A stretch of DNA of 6,213 bases from Veillonella sp. (GTDB lineage: Bacteria; Bacillota; Negativicutes; Veillonellales; Veillonellaceae), in assembly GCA_019419725.1 (NCBI GenBank), contig DXZL01000085.1, positions 1 through 6,213 of the forward strand. Reading direction: 5' to 3'. This document shows, one piece after another, positions 1 through 6,048 of the stretch. Below the pieces are notes generated by a model that was given only the letters and a program-made list of their open reading frames with translations, was not told the origin of the DNA and made no database searches. Position 1 is the first letter of the stretch, and every line of letters begins with the position of its first letter. The translations under genes and the position numbers were made by a program.

Positions 1-92
1 TTTGCTGTATCAGGAAGGAAAATACCACTTTTAGTTTTTTCTTCTTTTGCTTCTAAACGGATAAGAACACGGTCAGCTAATGGTTTTAACAT
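1..92 (-). CDS. groES: Co-chaperonin GroES, N-terminal part (runs off the window)
   Basis: GroES forms the heptameric lid of the GroEL folding chamber in the cytoplasm. Only the first 30 codons are present; they read MLKPLADRVLIRLEAKEEKT and continue SGIFLPDTA. This is the characteristic GroES start: the PLxDRVLIR strand, an acidic and lysine-rich stretch, then the K-S-G-I-x-L-P-D mobile loop entry. The ATG at 92-90 follows AAGGAG (102-107) by 9 nt. A perfect CIRCE operator sits upstream at 134-160, so this is almost certainly the first gene of a heat-inducible groES-groEL operon; groEL would lie beyond position 1 and is not visible. The gene is cut by the window edge, not broken. Confidence 0.96.
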   Translation of the reverse strand, partial: MLKPLADRVLIRLEAKEEKTKSGIFLPDTA

Positions 93-101
93 ATGATGTC
101 A

Positions 102-107
102 CTCCTT
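102..107 (-). promoter_or_regulatory. Ribosome binding site of groES
   Basis: Read on the minus strand this is AAGGAG, 9 nt before the ATG at 92-90. It is a strong match to the anti-Shine-Dalgarno sequence and fixes the groES start. Confidence 0.85.
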
Positions 108-133
108 ATTTACTAGTTATTATTTACAATTTA

Positions 134-160
134 TTAGCACTCTAAGTTACCGAGTGCTAA
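134..160 (-). promoter_or_regulatory. CIRCE operator (HrcA binding site) of groES
   Basis: The site is a perfect inverted repeat, TTAGCACTC (134-142), nine bases (143-151), GAGTGCTAA (152-160). It matches the CIRCE consensus at all 18 arm positions. In the known system the repressor HrcA binds CIRCE and blocks chaperone transcription until heat or unfolded protein titrates GroEL away from HrcA. The site lies 41 bp before the groES start codon and directly abuts or overlaps the likely -10 region, where bound HrcA would occlude RNA polymerase. HrcA itself is not encoded in the window. Confidence 0.97.
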
Positions 161-240
161 TTACATGTATTATTATAACCGATGTCAAAATAAATGCAAG
201 CACAAATTTTGATTTTTTGACTTTTTAGTTTTTATTTGAT
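160..240 (-). promoter_or_regulatory. Promoter region of groES, sigma-A type
   Basis: Two overlapping sigma-A readings are possible on the minus strand. The first is a perfect TTGACA (183-188), 17 bp, then TGTAAT (160-165), whose last base is the first base of CIRCE. The second is a perfect TATAAT (172-177) with TTGCAT (194-199) 16 bp upstream. The first has ideal spacing and -35 but a G at the conserved second -10 position; the second has the better -10. In either case transcription would start in or next to CIRCE. Upstream, about 200-240 holds several short A-tracts on the minus strand that could act as an UP element. Which hexamers are used cannot be decided from sequence. Confidence 0.7.
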
Positions 241-249
241 GTTAGACAT

Positions 250-284
250 AAAAAAACTAGTATAAGTTTTATCCTTATACTAGT
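250..284 (-). terminator. Intrinsic terminator after the ANTAR regulator gene
   Basis: A perfect 11-bp stem (256-266 paired with 274-284) has a 7-nt loop and, on the minus strand, is followed by a run of seven T (256-250). It begins 8 nt after the stop codon of the response regulator gene. The stem is AT-rich (only three G-C pairs), so it may be a weak terminator, but position and orientation fit the end of the seven-gene run and would insulate groES. No comparable T-run follows on the plus strand. Confidence 0.8.
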
Positions 285-292
285 CTTTTCAT

Positions 293-859
293 CTATTTAG
301 AAACTTGATTAATTAATGCTTTACAAATATTAACAATACTATCACGTTTCTTCATACTTAGGGCTCGGATACGATTATATGCTTCCTCTTCAGATATAGA
401 GTATAACTCCATCAATATACCTGTCCCCTTTTGAATGATTTTACGATCTTCTAATGACTGTTCTAATTCAGCCATTTTTTCGCGCAGCTCAATATCACTA
501 TTATAACGCCCTAAGGCCATTTCTAAGGTTGGAACCAATTGTTCTTCACGAACAGGCTTAATTAAATATCCATATACGCCAGATTCTCTAGCCTTATTTA
601 TTAAATCCTGTTGACTATAACTAGTTAATAGAACTACAGGTGCTTCATGGTGAAAGCCAATTTGACGTGCTGCTTCAATGCCATCTAATTCTGGCATTTT
701 TACATCCATTAAAACAATATCAGGCTTATATTCTCTGCAAAGTTTAATGGCTTCCACTCCATTAGTGCCTTCTGCTACAACTTCATGACCACAGGATTCA
801 ATAATATCGCGTAGATCCATACGTATAAGGGATTCATCATCCACTATTAAAACGCGCAT
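293..859 (-). CDS. Response regulator with ANTAR RNA-binding output domain (EutV/PdtaR type)
   Basis: This 188-aa protein is a cytoplasmic response regulator expected to bind RNA and prevent transcription termination once phosphorylated. The receiver domain (about 1-118) has the acidic pair D7/D8, phospho-acceptor D52 in IVLMDVKMP, T79 in VVLLTS and K101 followed by P102. A helical linker (about 119-142, rich in E, K and L) leads to an ANTAR domain (about 130-185) with the GILM core at 147-150, then SEEEAYNRIRALSMKKR and a final helix. Length and architecture match EutV of Enterococcus and PdtaR of mycobacteria. The ANTAR core reads QKGTGILM where many members have RAKGILM. The ATG directly follows the kinase stop codon (TAAATG), and the ribosome binding site AAGGAG lies inside the kinase's last codons, so the pair is translationally coupled. 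The target RNAs are not visible, so I give no symbol. Confidence 0.93.
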   Translation of the reverse strand: MRVLIVDDESLIRMDLRDIIESCGHEVVAEGTNGVEAIKLCREYKPDIVLMDVKMPELDGIEAARQIGFHHEAPVVLLTSYSQQDLINKARESGVYGYLIKPVREEQLVPTLEMALGRYNSDIELREKMAELEQSLEDRKIIQKGTGILMELYSISEEEAYNRIRALSMKKRDSIVNICKALINQVSK

Positions 860-2248
860 TTACTTCTCCTTCTTCATATGTATTGTTACGAGTACACCAA
901 CGCCCGTATTTTCTACTGATAATTTACCTTTTAACTCATGGGTAACTAAATTATTAATAATAGTTAGTCCTAAGCGTTTGTTTGAGTTAATAGAAAACTC
1001 TGGAGGTAATCCTTTCCCCGTATCAGAAAAGGCTAATACAATATATTCCTCTGACTCTGTAACAGCTAGACGAATCTCTCCGTTTTTACCATCTAAGCCA
1101 TGTTCAAGGCTATTGGTAATTAGCTCATTAATTATGAGGGATACATAACTTGCCATATGAGAGGAAATCAACATATCCTCTCCACTATAAGTAAAGGTAA
1201 CATCTTGGTCTTCTCGAACCATACTCATACGCAATAAGCGACATAGCTCGTCATAAATTGATCGGATACCTATATAATCCTCGTCATAATGGGACACAAT
1301 ATCGTGAACTAGTGCCATACTTTCAATACGATTTATCCCCTCTTGCAAGGCTTGTTTAACCTCAGGCAAGGTAGAACGTCTAGCCTCCATACGCAATAAT
1401 CCTGCCACAGTTTGTAAATTATTTTTTACGCGGTGATGAACCTCTTTAATAATCGAGTTCTTTACCAGTAATTCTTGTTGCTGCTTACTTTCACGAGTAC
1501 AATCGTGAAGGACGAGGAAACAACGAGTTTCATTACGGCCCATAGCAATAGGAATCATATGTTGACGAATGACCATATCTTGATAGATCTCTTCACTAGT
1601 ATATATGGTTCTATCATCTAATACTTGTTGAATGGCTGAAACTTTTAAGGTACTACTATAAATCGATGAGCCCACAAGTCGTCGGTCAAATCCTAGCACA
1701 TCTACTAGTTGTACAGCCGCCTCATTACCATAGAGAATTCTATGAGAATCATCAAAAATGATTAAACCATCAAAGTAAGAAATCGGTTCATATGATTGTA
1801 TTTGCTCATCCGTAGCAGTCAACATGAGCCGTTGCATCGTATCCGACAAGGTATACTCTTGCTCATATTGTTCTATCTTAATAGACGGAGACACGGTAAA
1901 AGCAATGCCCCCAATAATACGCCCACCATTATCTACAACGGGAAAAACATGTTGTCGTTGATCATGTTCTACCCCAATAAGAGGTTGTCCACTTTCCATC
2001 ATAGAATGCCATGTATTATTCCCTTTTAACTGTCGAGTAATAACACCTTGGTCACTCCGTTCAATACACAGCATATCAGCACGATGATGCATAGTACCTT
2101 GTGAGGACTCTAGAAGAGGTGTAAAAATCTGTATCCTTTGACGGGTCAATGACTCGCCAAAGGATATAAGTTTACTAATATGCTCTAATAATGAGGTTTG
2201 TAATGGACTTAATGGTGTTGTATTTAAAATATCTTGACCGATATCCAC
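860..2248 (-). CDS. Cytosolic sensor histidine kinase, HisKA_2 family (EutW/PdtaS type)
   Basis: This is the kinase partner of the ANTAR regulator that follows. Numbered from the GTG start at 2248 (462 aa), it shows an N-terminal GAF-like region of the H_kinase_N type (about 15-122), a PAS domain (about 155-250, FDGLIIFDDSHRILYGNEAA), a HisKA_2 dimerisation and phosphorylation region with EVHHRVKNNLQ (269-279; H272 of the HRxxN motif is the likely phospho-site), and a HATPase domain with N-box N374/N379, G1 box DTGKG (409-413) and G2 box RLGLTI (425-430). There is no signal peptide or membrane segment, so it should sense a soluble signal through GAF or PAS. EutW senses ethanolamine, but no eut gene is near and the ligand here is unknown. 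The longest frame starts at a TTG (2266) with no Shine-Dalgarno; the GTG at 2248 has AAAGAGGA 6 nt upstream and lies 2 nt after the tsaD stop, so I prefer it. Confidence 0.92.
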   Translation of the reverse strand: MDIGQDILNTTPLSPLQTSLLEHISKLISFGESLTRQRIQIFTPLLESSQGTMHHRADMLCIERSDQGVITRQLKGNNTWHSMMESGQPLIGVEHDQRQHVFPVVDNGGRIIGGIAFTVSPSIKIEQYEQEYTLSDTMQRLMLTATDEQIQSYEPISYFDGLIIFDDSHRILYGNEAAVQLVDVLGFDRRLVGSSIYSSTLKVSAIQQVLDDRTIYTSEEIYQDMVIRQHMIPIAMGRNETRCFLVLHDCTRESKQQQELLVKNSIIKEVHHRVKNNLQTVAGLLRMEARRSTLPEVKQALQEGINRIESMALVHDIVSHYDEDYIGIRSIYDELCRLLRMSMVREDQDVTFTYSGEDMLISSHMASYVSLIINELITNSLEHGLDGKNGEIRLAVTESEEYIVLAFSDTGKGLPPEFSINSNKRLGLTIINNLVTHELKGKLSVENTGVGVLVTIHMKKEK

Positions 2249-2250
2249 GA

Positions 2251-3282
2251 TTAATCCTCTTTCCAAGATACATGACCAATTTCAACACTTGGTTTTGCAT
2301 TCAATGTTAAATCTGCGAATTTACCGGCTTGGGCCATATAATAAGCGCGACAACCAATCATCGCTGCATTATCAGTGGACAAAATTTTATGAGGCTTGTA
2401 ATAGGTAAATCCTTCTTTTTCGCACATCTTTTGTAATGCTGTTTGTAAACCTTTATTAGCAGAAACACCACCAGCTATGGTAATACGAGTTTCCCCCAAT
2501 GTATGCGCTGCATCTCGTGTTTTCTCAACTAATACATCTACAATCGCCTTTTGGAAGGATGCTGCAACGTCTGCTTGATTTATCGGTTCATTCTTTTGCT
2601 GCTTACTATTTAAATAGTTTAACACAGCAGATTTTAAGCCACTGAAACTAAATTCAAAATTACCGGGCTCACTCAATGCTTTTGGAAATTCAATAGCATC
2701 TGGATTCCCTTCAAGAGCTAAAGCATCAATATGAGGGCCACCTGGGTAAGGGAACCCCATAACGCGAGCAATTTTATCAAATGCTTCCCCTGCTGCGTCA
2801 TCCCGAGTCTGTCCAAGAATATCAAACTCTTCATAGCCTTTCACATGCACAAGCATGGTATGACCCCCAGATACAACGAGGCTTAAAAATGGAGGCTCCA
2901 ATTCTGGATTAGCTAAGAAATTAGCAAAGATATGACCTTCCATATGGTGAACTGGTACCAAAGGAATACCTGTAGCAAAGGATAGTCCCTTTGCAGCAGC
3001 TACACCAACCAATAATGCGCCTACTAGACCTGGGCCATAGGTAACGCCAATATGGTCTATATCTTGTAAGGTTACATTTGCATCGCGCAATGCTTGATCT
3101 ATAACCGGTATAACTTGTTCTATATGATGGCGTGATGCGATTTCTGGTACAACACCACCAAATTTTCTATGAATAGGCACTTGGCTAGAAATTACATTAG
3201 ATAAAACAGTACGCCCATCCTTTAGGACGGATGCAGATGTTTCATCGCAACTACTTTCCAAGGCTAATGTGTAAATACTCAT
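2251..3282 (-). CDS. tsaD: tRNA N6-adenosine threonylcarbamoyltransferase TsaD
   Basis: TsaD (343 aa, normal length) transfers the threonylcarbamoyl group from TC-AMP to A37 of tRNAs reading ANN codons, working with TsaB and TsaE in the cytoplasm. It has the ASKHA fold of the Kae1/TsaD family. Visible motifs are ALESSCDETS (7-16), the metal-binding HHMEGH (H113 and H117, with D304 in STDNA as the third ligand), SLVVSGGHT (134-142), DDAAGEAFDKIAR (161-173), YPGGPHID (179-186), the FSFSGLKSAV block (211-220) and AGGVSAN (270-276). No key residue is missing. The ATG overlaps the rimI stop in ATGA (3279-3282), with AGAGGA 6 nt before the start, so translation is coupled. It belongs to the t6A operon and is followed 2 nt later by the sensor kinase. 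Confidence 0.98.
   Translation of the reverse strand: MSIYTLALESSCDETSASVLKDGRTVLSNVISSQVPIHRKFGGVVPEIASRHHIEQVIPVIDQALRDANVTLQDIDHIGVTYGPGLVGALLVGVAAAKGLSFATGIPLVPVHHMEGHIFANFLANPELEPPFLSLVVSGGHTMLVHVKGYEEFDILGQTRDDAAGEAFDKIARVMGFPYPGGPHIDALALEGNPDAIEFPKALSEPGNFEFSFSGLKSAVLNYLNSKQQKNEPINQADVAASFQKAIVDVLVEKTRDAAHTLGETRITIAGGVSANKGLQTALQKMCEKEGFTYYKPHKILSTDNAAMIGCRAYYMAQAGKFADLTLNAKPSVEIGHVSWKED
2255..2262 (-). promoter_or_regulatory. Ribosome binding site that decides the kinase start (GTG at 2248)
   Basis: On the minus strand this reads AAAGAGGA, 6 nt before the GTG at 2248-2246. It lies within the last codons of tsaD. The in-frame TTG at 2266 has no purine-rich element at the right distance, so this site argues for the shorter, 462-aa kinase. 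Confidence 0.75.
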
Positions 3283-3728
3283 TCTATTTCCTCTGAAACG
3301 AGAGACATAATATAAGCATCCTCTTTTGGTTCTGAATAATAATCTTTGCGAATTCCTTTAACAGTAAATCCTAGATTTCTATACATTGCCAAGGCAGGTA
3401 AATTAGATATGCGTACCTCCAAGAAGATTTCATGCATCCCTCTATTCAAACATTCATCTATTAATTCTTTAGTAAGTTTTGAGCCATATCCCTTACCACG
3501 AGCGGAAGGTAAAATAGCAATATTCGTGATTTGTCCTTCATCGTATACAAGCCAAGCACCAGCATAGCCCACAATATGATTTCCTTCACAAATAACCATA
3601 TATAGCTTATTATCGGCCCCTTCAAGTTCAGCAAGTACAGAGTCCAAGCTCCATGGAACAGAAAAGGACTGTTGCTCTATCTCATAAATGGCTTGAGCAT
3701 CATCTACCGTAGCTAACCGAATCTCCAT
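3279..3728 (-). CDS. rimI: RimI-type N-alpha-acetyltransferase (GNAT family)
   Basis: This 149-aa single-domain GNAT enzyme transfers acetyl from acetyl-CoA to a protein N-terminus; the classic target is ribosomal protein bS18, though RimI homologues can be broader. The acetyl-CoA loop is at 75-82 (SARGKGYG, the R/QxxGxG/A signature), preceded by the ITNIAILP strand (67-74). The RimI-like C-terminal motif LEVRISNLPALAMYRNLGF spans 103-121, with E104 and Y116 at the positions expected for catalysis. The ATG overlaps the tsaB stop by one base (TAATG), with AGGAG upstream in tsaB codons; its end overlaps tsaD by 4 bp. A rimI gene between tsaB and tsaD is a familiar arrangement in Firmicutes, which supports the name over other GNATs. 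Confidence 0.93.
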   Translation of the reverse strand: MEIRLATVDDAQAIYEIEQQSFSVPWSLDSVLAELEGADNKLYMVICEGNHIVGYAGAWLVYDEGQITNIAILPSARGKGYGSKLTKELIDECLNRGMHEIFLEVRISNLPALAMYRNLGFTVKGIRKDYYSEPKEDAYIMSLVSEEIE

Positions 3729-4486
3729 TATTCTGCTCCTGCCGCTTCGGTAACAACAACTGTAGGATTTTGGTTTAACATGTCTGGATTATCCTTATGG
3801 CGTTCCTCCCATAAAACCTCTGCTTCAGAGCGACGGATATAATAAGGAACCATATCCATTGGATCACATATCTCTTCACGGATAACTAAATCGCGTCCCG
3901 CTAAAAGTAAAGAACTGGCTTTTGGAATGCGTTGTGAAATATCTAGAATAGTCATATTAGTATCGTTTTCATCTAAAAGCTTTTCAATACGCTTGATACC
4001 ATCACCTAAGAATAAGACCTCTTCCTTAGTTTCTCGGAACTTTTCTAATAAATCACTAGCAGCTATAACAAAAGGCTCTTCTTTACATACTAGCTCATTG
4101 TTTTCATATCGATACAAGCCAGCATATACATGCTTTTTCTGAGCATCGATCACAGTACAGATAGTTCTATTTGTATATGAAACATTATGAGCCAAACTAT
4201 CCATGGTCATCACACCGTACAATGGAATTTGTAAGGCATAAGCCATAGCTTTTGCAGTCCCCATACCTATACGCAATCCCGTAAATGAACCAGGACCAAT
4301 GCTAACTATAATACCTTTTAGTTCATTCTTTTTTACTTGTGAGGCTCGCAACAACATGTCGATGTGAGGTATTAGCTGCTCAGAATGAGTTAATCCTGCT
4401 TGAATGGTTAGTTCACCAATCAAGTTTGTTTCATCCATTAAGGCCACACTCGATACGAGCGAACTTGTCTCAATTCCCAACCACAT
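3728..4486 (-). CDS. tsaB: tRNA threonylcarbamoyladenosine biosynthesis protein TsaB
   Basis: TsaB is the ASKHA-fold partner that dimerises with TsaD and, with TsaE, supports t6A synthesis; it is not itself the transferase. The 252-aa protein starts MWLGIETSS, followed by HSEQLIPHID (34-43), the diagnostic GPGSFTGLRIG (64-74), DAQKKHVYAGLY (114-125), GDGIKR (161-166) and the C-terminal PYYIRRSEAEV (214-224). After this last motif a tail of about 28 residues, rich in N, E, V and A, makes it slightly longer than the compact TsaB proteins; I see no domain in it. The ATG at 4486 lies inside tsaE (17-bp overlap) and follows AGGAGG by 5 nt, a strong site that fixes the start. It is coupled to tsaE upstream and rimI downstream. 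Confidence 0.96.
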   Translation of the reverse strand: MWLGIETSSLVSSVALMDETNLIGELTIQAGLTHSEQLIPHIDMLLRASQVKKNELKGIIVSIGPGSFTGLRIGMGTAKAMAYALQIPLYGVMTMDSLAHNVSYTNRTICTVIDAQKKHVYAGLYRYENNELVCKEEPFVIAASDLLEKFRETKEEVLFLGDGIKRIEKLLDENDTNMTILDISQRIPKASSLLLAGRDLVIREEICDPMDMVPYYIRRSEAEVLWEERHKDNPDMLNQNPTVVVTEAAGAE

Positions 4487-4964
4487 ATGGGCCTCCTATA
4501 TCTACTAAATCATCTTTTGTAAGATAATCACTACTTAATGTAATAGATCGGCTTGTATCATCAATACGAGTCAGATATATCCATAATGTTTCATCTGGTA
4601 ATTCATCAGAAAATTTATCAGCCCACTCCACAATGGATACACAGTCCTCTGTATATTCGTAAAAGCCAATATTTTCTAGCTCACTTATATCATCCAACCG
4701 GTATACATCAAAATGATATAAATGTGTTCTATCAACATCGTAAGTATTCATGATAGCAAACGTAGGGCTTGTAATCTCCTCTGTAACGCCAAAGCCTTTC
4801 GCAATGCCTTGGGATAGATGTGTTTTTCCGGTCCCCAAATCACCAATTAAAGCAATGCATAAAGGGTCTCCACTTTGTTTGACCCATTTGCCTAATAGTT
4901 GTCCAAATTGTTGTGTATCTTCAACTGTATGAGTCTCTAATTGAACCTGTGCCTTATGATTCAT
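4470..4964 (-). CDS. tsaE: tRNA threonylcarbamoyladenosine biosynthesis ATPase TsaE
   Basis: TsaE is the small P-loop ATPase that binds the TsaB-TsaD complex and is needed for repeated rounds of t6A formation. The 164-aa protein has Walker A GDLGTGKT (41-48), the switch-like TSPTFAIMNTY (65-75), HFDVYRL (84-90) and IVEWADK (111-117), all hallmarks of the family. Length is normal, with a short C-terminal extension after the last strand. The ATG at 4964 overlaps the 3' end of thiL by 11 bp. The nearest purine-rich stretch, AAAGGA, ends about 13 nt before the ATG, which is far, and no better start exists in the next codons. Translation may therefore depend on ribosomes finishing thiL. Confidence 0.96.
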   Translation of the reverse strand: MNHKAQVQLETHTVEDTQQFGQLLGKWVKQSGDPLCIALIGDLGTGKTHLSQGIAKGFGVTEEITSPTFAIMNTYDVDRTHLYHFDVYRLDDISELENIGFYEYTEDCVSIVEWADKFSDELPDETLWIYLTRIDDTSRSITLSSDYLTKDDLVDIGGPYVVGN

Positions 4965-5934
4965 GAAAATGATTATATCCTTTCGCTTCTATGGTCTTAA
5001 TCGTTTTATCTGGTGTTACCATCTGCACCTGAGCTGGTCCAGATACAACTTTACCAATTATTGTAATGCCTGCTAAATTCTCTAATTTAGAAAGCAATGA
5101 TTTAGGAGCCGTGAATACTAGTTGAAAGTCCTCTCCACCATACAATGCATAGTCCACTGGATTAGTCTGCAAATACTTAGCTAATTCATAAGTCTCCTCA
5201 TGTAGTGGAATAGCTTTTTCCTCAATAACAATCGATACATTGCTAGCCGATGCAATTTCATTTAATTCACTACCGAGACCATCACTAATATCATTCATAC
5301 TATGAATACCTAATTGTCTCAATTGTTGGCCCAATTCTATTTGTGGATCTGGACGTTGATGACCAACCTTGGTCATATGATAACCATCTAAATTATATGA
5401 TAAGGCGCCCAAACCTGTAGCAGCATAACCTACGTAATTTGTAATACCCACAATATCACCTACTTGCGCACCGCTACGCATAATAGCAGTTCCTTTAGGG
5501 ACATCACCAATAATTGTTACAGTCCACACCATGGGCCCTTCCGTACGCACCGTATCCCCACCAAGTATATTAAGATGATATTTTGCGCATTGATCTTTTA
5601 TACCTCTATAAACTTCATCAAGAATAGCCGTATCAACATATTCAGGTGCCGCCACAGATAGCACAATTTGACGAGGAGTACCACCCATAGCAGCAATATC
5701 ACTCAAATTGGCCGTCATGAGACGATAGCCTACATCATAGGGCTTCATATAGTGAAAGCTAAAGTGAACCCCTTCCACCATCGTATCAGTACTAATTAAT
5801 TGATCTGTTTCTTCCTTAGCACTATATACAGCACAATCATCACCAATTCCTGTAATCACAGTACTTGGATCATGTATCGTATTATCTTGAATGTGGCGAA
5901 TGAAATTAAATTCCCCTACATCTTTTAATTGCAT
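4954..5934 (-). CDS. thiL: Thiamine-monophosphate kinase ThiL
   Basis: ThiL phosphorylates thiamine monophosphate with ATP to give thiamine pyrophosphate, the last step of de novo synthesis, in the cytoplasm. Numbered from the start chosen here (326 aa, normal for the family), it shows the N-terminal VGEFNFI, GIGDDCAVY (29-37, Mg-binding aspartates), STDTMVEGVHF (48-58), NLSDIAAMGG (76-85), GGDTVR (125-130), NDISDGLGSELNEIA (214-228) and YGGEDFQLVFT (265-275). This is the PurM-like fold with all expected acidic residues. The longest frame starts at 5979, but that ATG lacks a ribosome binding site and adds 15 residues not typical of ThiL. The ATG at 5934 has AGGTGAT just upstream and brings the GEF motif to its usual position. 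It is the first gene of the operon. Confidence 0.96.
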   Translation of the reverse strand: MQLKDVGEFNFIRHIQDNTIHDPSTVITGIGDDCAVYSAKEETDQLISTDTMVEGVHFSFHYMKPYDVGYRLMTANLSDIAAMGGTPRQIVLSVAAPEYVDTAILDEVYRGIKDQCAKYHLNILGGDTVRTEGPMVWTVTIIGDVPKGTAIMRSGAQVGDIVGITNYVGYAATGLGALSYNLDGYHMTKVGHQRPDPQIELGQQLRQLGIHSMNDISDGLGSELNEIASASNVSIVIEEKAIPLHEETYELAKYLQTNPVDYALYGGEDFQLVFTAPKSLLSKLENLAGITIIGKVVSGPAQVQMVTPDKTIKTIEAKGYNHFHES

Positions 5935-5937
5935 CTC

Positions 5938-5944
5938 ATCACCT
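5938..5944 (-). promoter_or_regulatory. Ribosome binding site that decides the thiL start (ATG at 5934)
   Basis: On the minus strand this reads AGGTGAT, a seven-base match to the 3' part of the Shine-Dalgarno complement, with 3 nt between it and the ATG at 5934-5932. The upstream in-frame ATGs at 5979 and 5964 have no such element. Confidence 0.7.
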
Positions 5945-5964
5945 GGCTTCCGATTAGTATACAT

Positions 5965-5992
5965 ATTGTATTGTAACATATATAAAAGACAA
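5965..5992 (-). promoter_or_regulatory. Candidate promoter of the thiL-tsa-kinase operon
   Basis: On the minus strand, TTGTCT (5987-5992), 16 bp and TACAAT (5965-5970) resemble a sigma-A promoter. A second TACAAT (5970-5975) is preceded by TGT, giving an extended -10 form. Either places transcription start between the longest-frame ATG (5979) and the preferred one (5934), which independently supports the shorter ThiL. The promoter lies just after the terminator of the preceding gene. Both hexamer pairs are imperfect and the region is AT-rich, so chance resemblance is possible. Confidence 0.5.
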
Positions 5993-5993
5993 C

Positions 5994-6031
5994 AAAAATA
6001 GCAGATAGTTGATATATCAACTATCTGCTAT
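5994..6031 (-). terminator. Intrinsic terminator on a perfect 34-bp palindrome
   Basis: Bases 5998-6031 form an uninterrupted palindrome with no central spacer, centred between 6014 and 6015. As RNA it would fold into a stem of about 15 bp with a tight four-base loop. On the minus strand it is followed by five T (5998-5994), then more T-rich sequence. It starts 17 nt after the stop codon of the GerMN-like gene and so fits as that gene's terminator. On the plus strand no T-run follows. An operator role cannot be excluded, because it also sits just upstream of the thiL promoter. Confidence 0.8.
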
Positions 6032-6048
6032 CAATGAGCCTAACTTAA

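Noticed and set aside
250..284. Possible ANTAR target hairpin after the regulator gene (autoregulation)
   Set aside because: There is a single hairpin with a 7-nt loop, not two hairpins with hexaloops having A at position 1 and G at position 4, and it follows the operon rather than preceding a gene. It is better explained as a terminator.
93..292. Small gene or small RNA in the gap between groES and the regulator gene
   Set aside because: The 200 bp are accounted for by the ribosome binding site, CIRCE, the promoter, an A-rich upstream region and a terminator; no open frame of useful length with a start signal is present.
1796..2029. Plus-strand open frame of 77 codons inside the kinase gene
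   Set aside because: It lies wholly within a gene with clear domain motifs, has no ribosome binding site of note and its translation shows no recognisable motif.
3346..5661. Several plus-strand open frames of 60-73 codons opposite rimI, tsaB, tsaE and thiL
   Set aside because: All are antisense to conserved genes, with composition typical of reverse-complement reading; none has a promoter, a ribosome binding site or a family resemblance I can support.
5970..6048. TPP riboswitch upstream of thiL
   Set aside because: The region holds only the palindromic terminator and an AT-rich promoter; no THI-box conserved segments such as CUGAGA or ACCUGA with the expected surroundings are visible.
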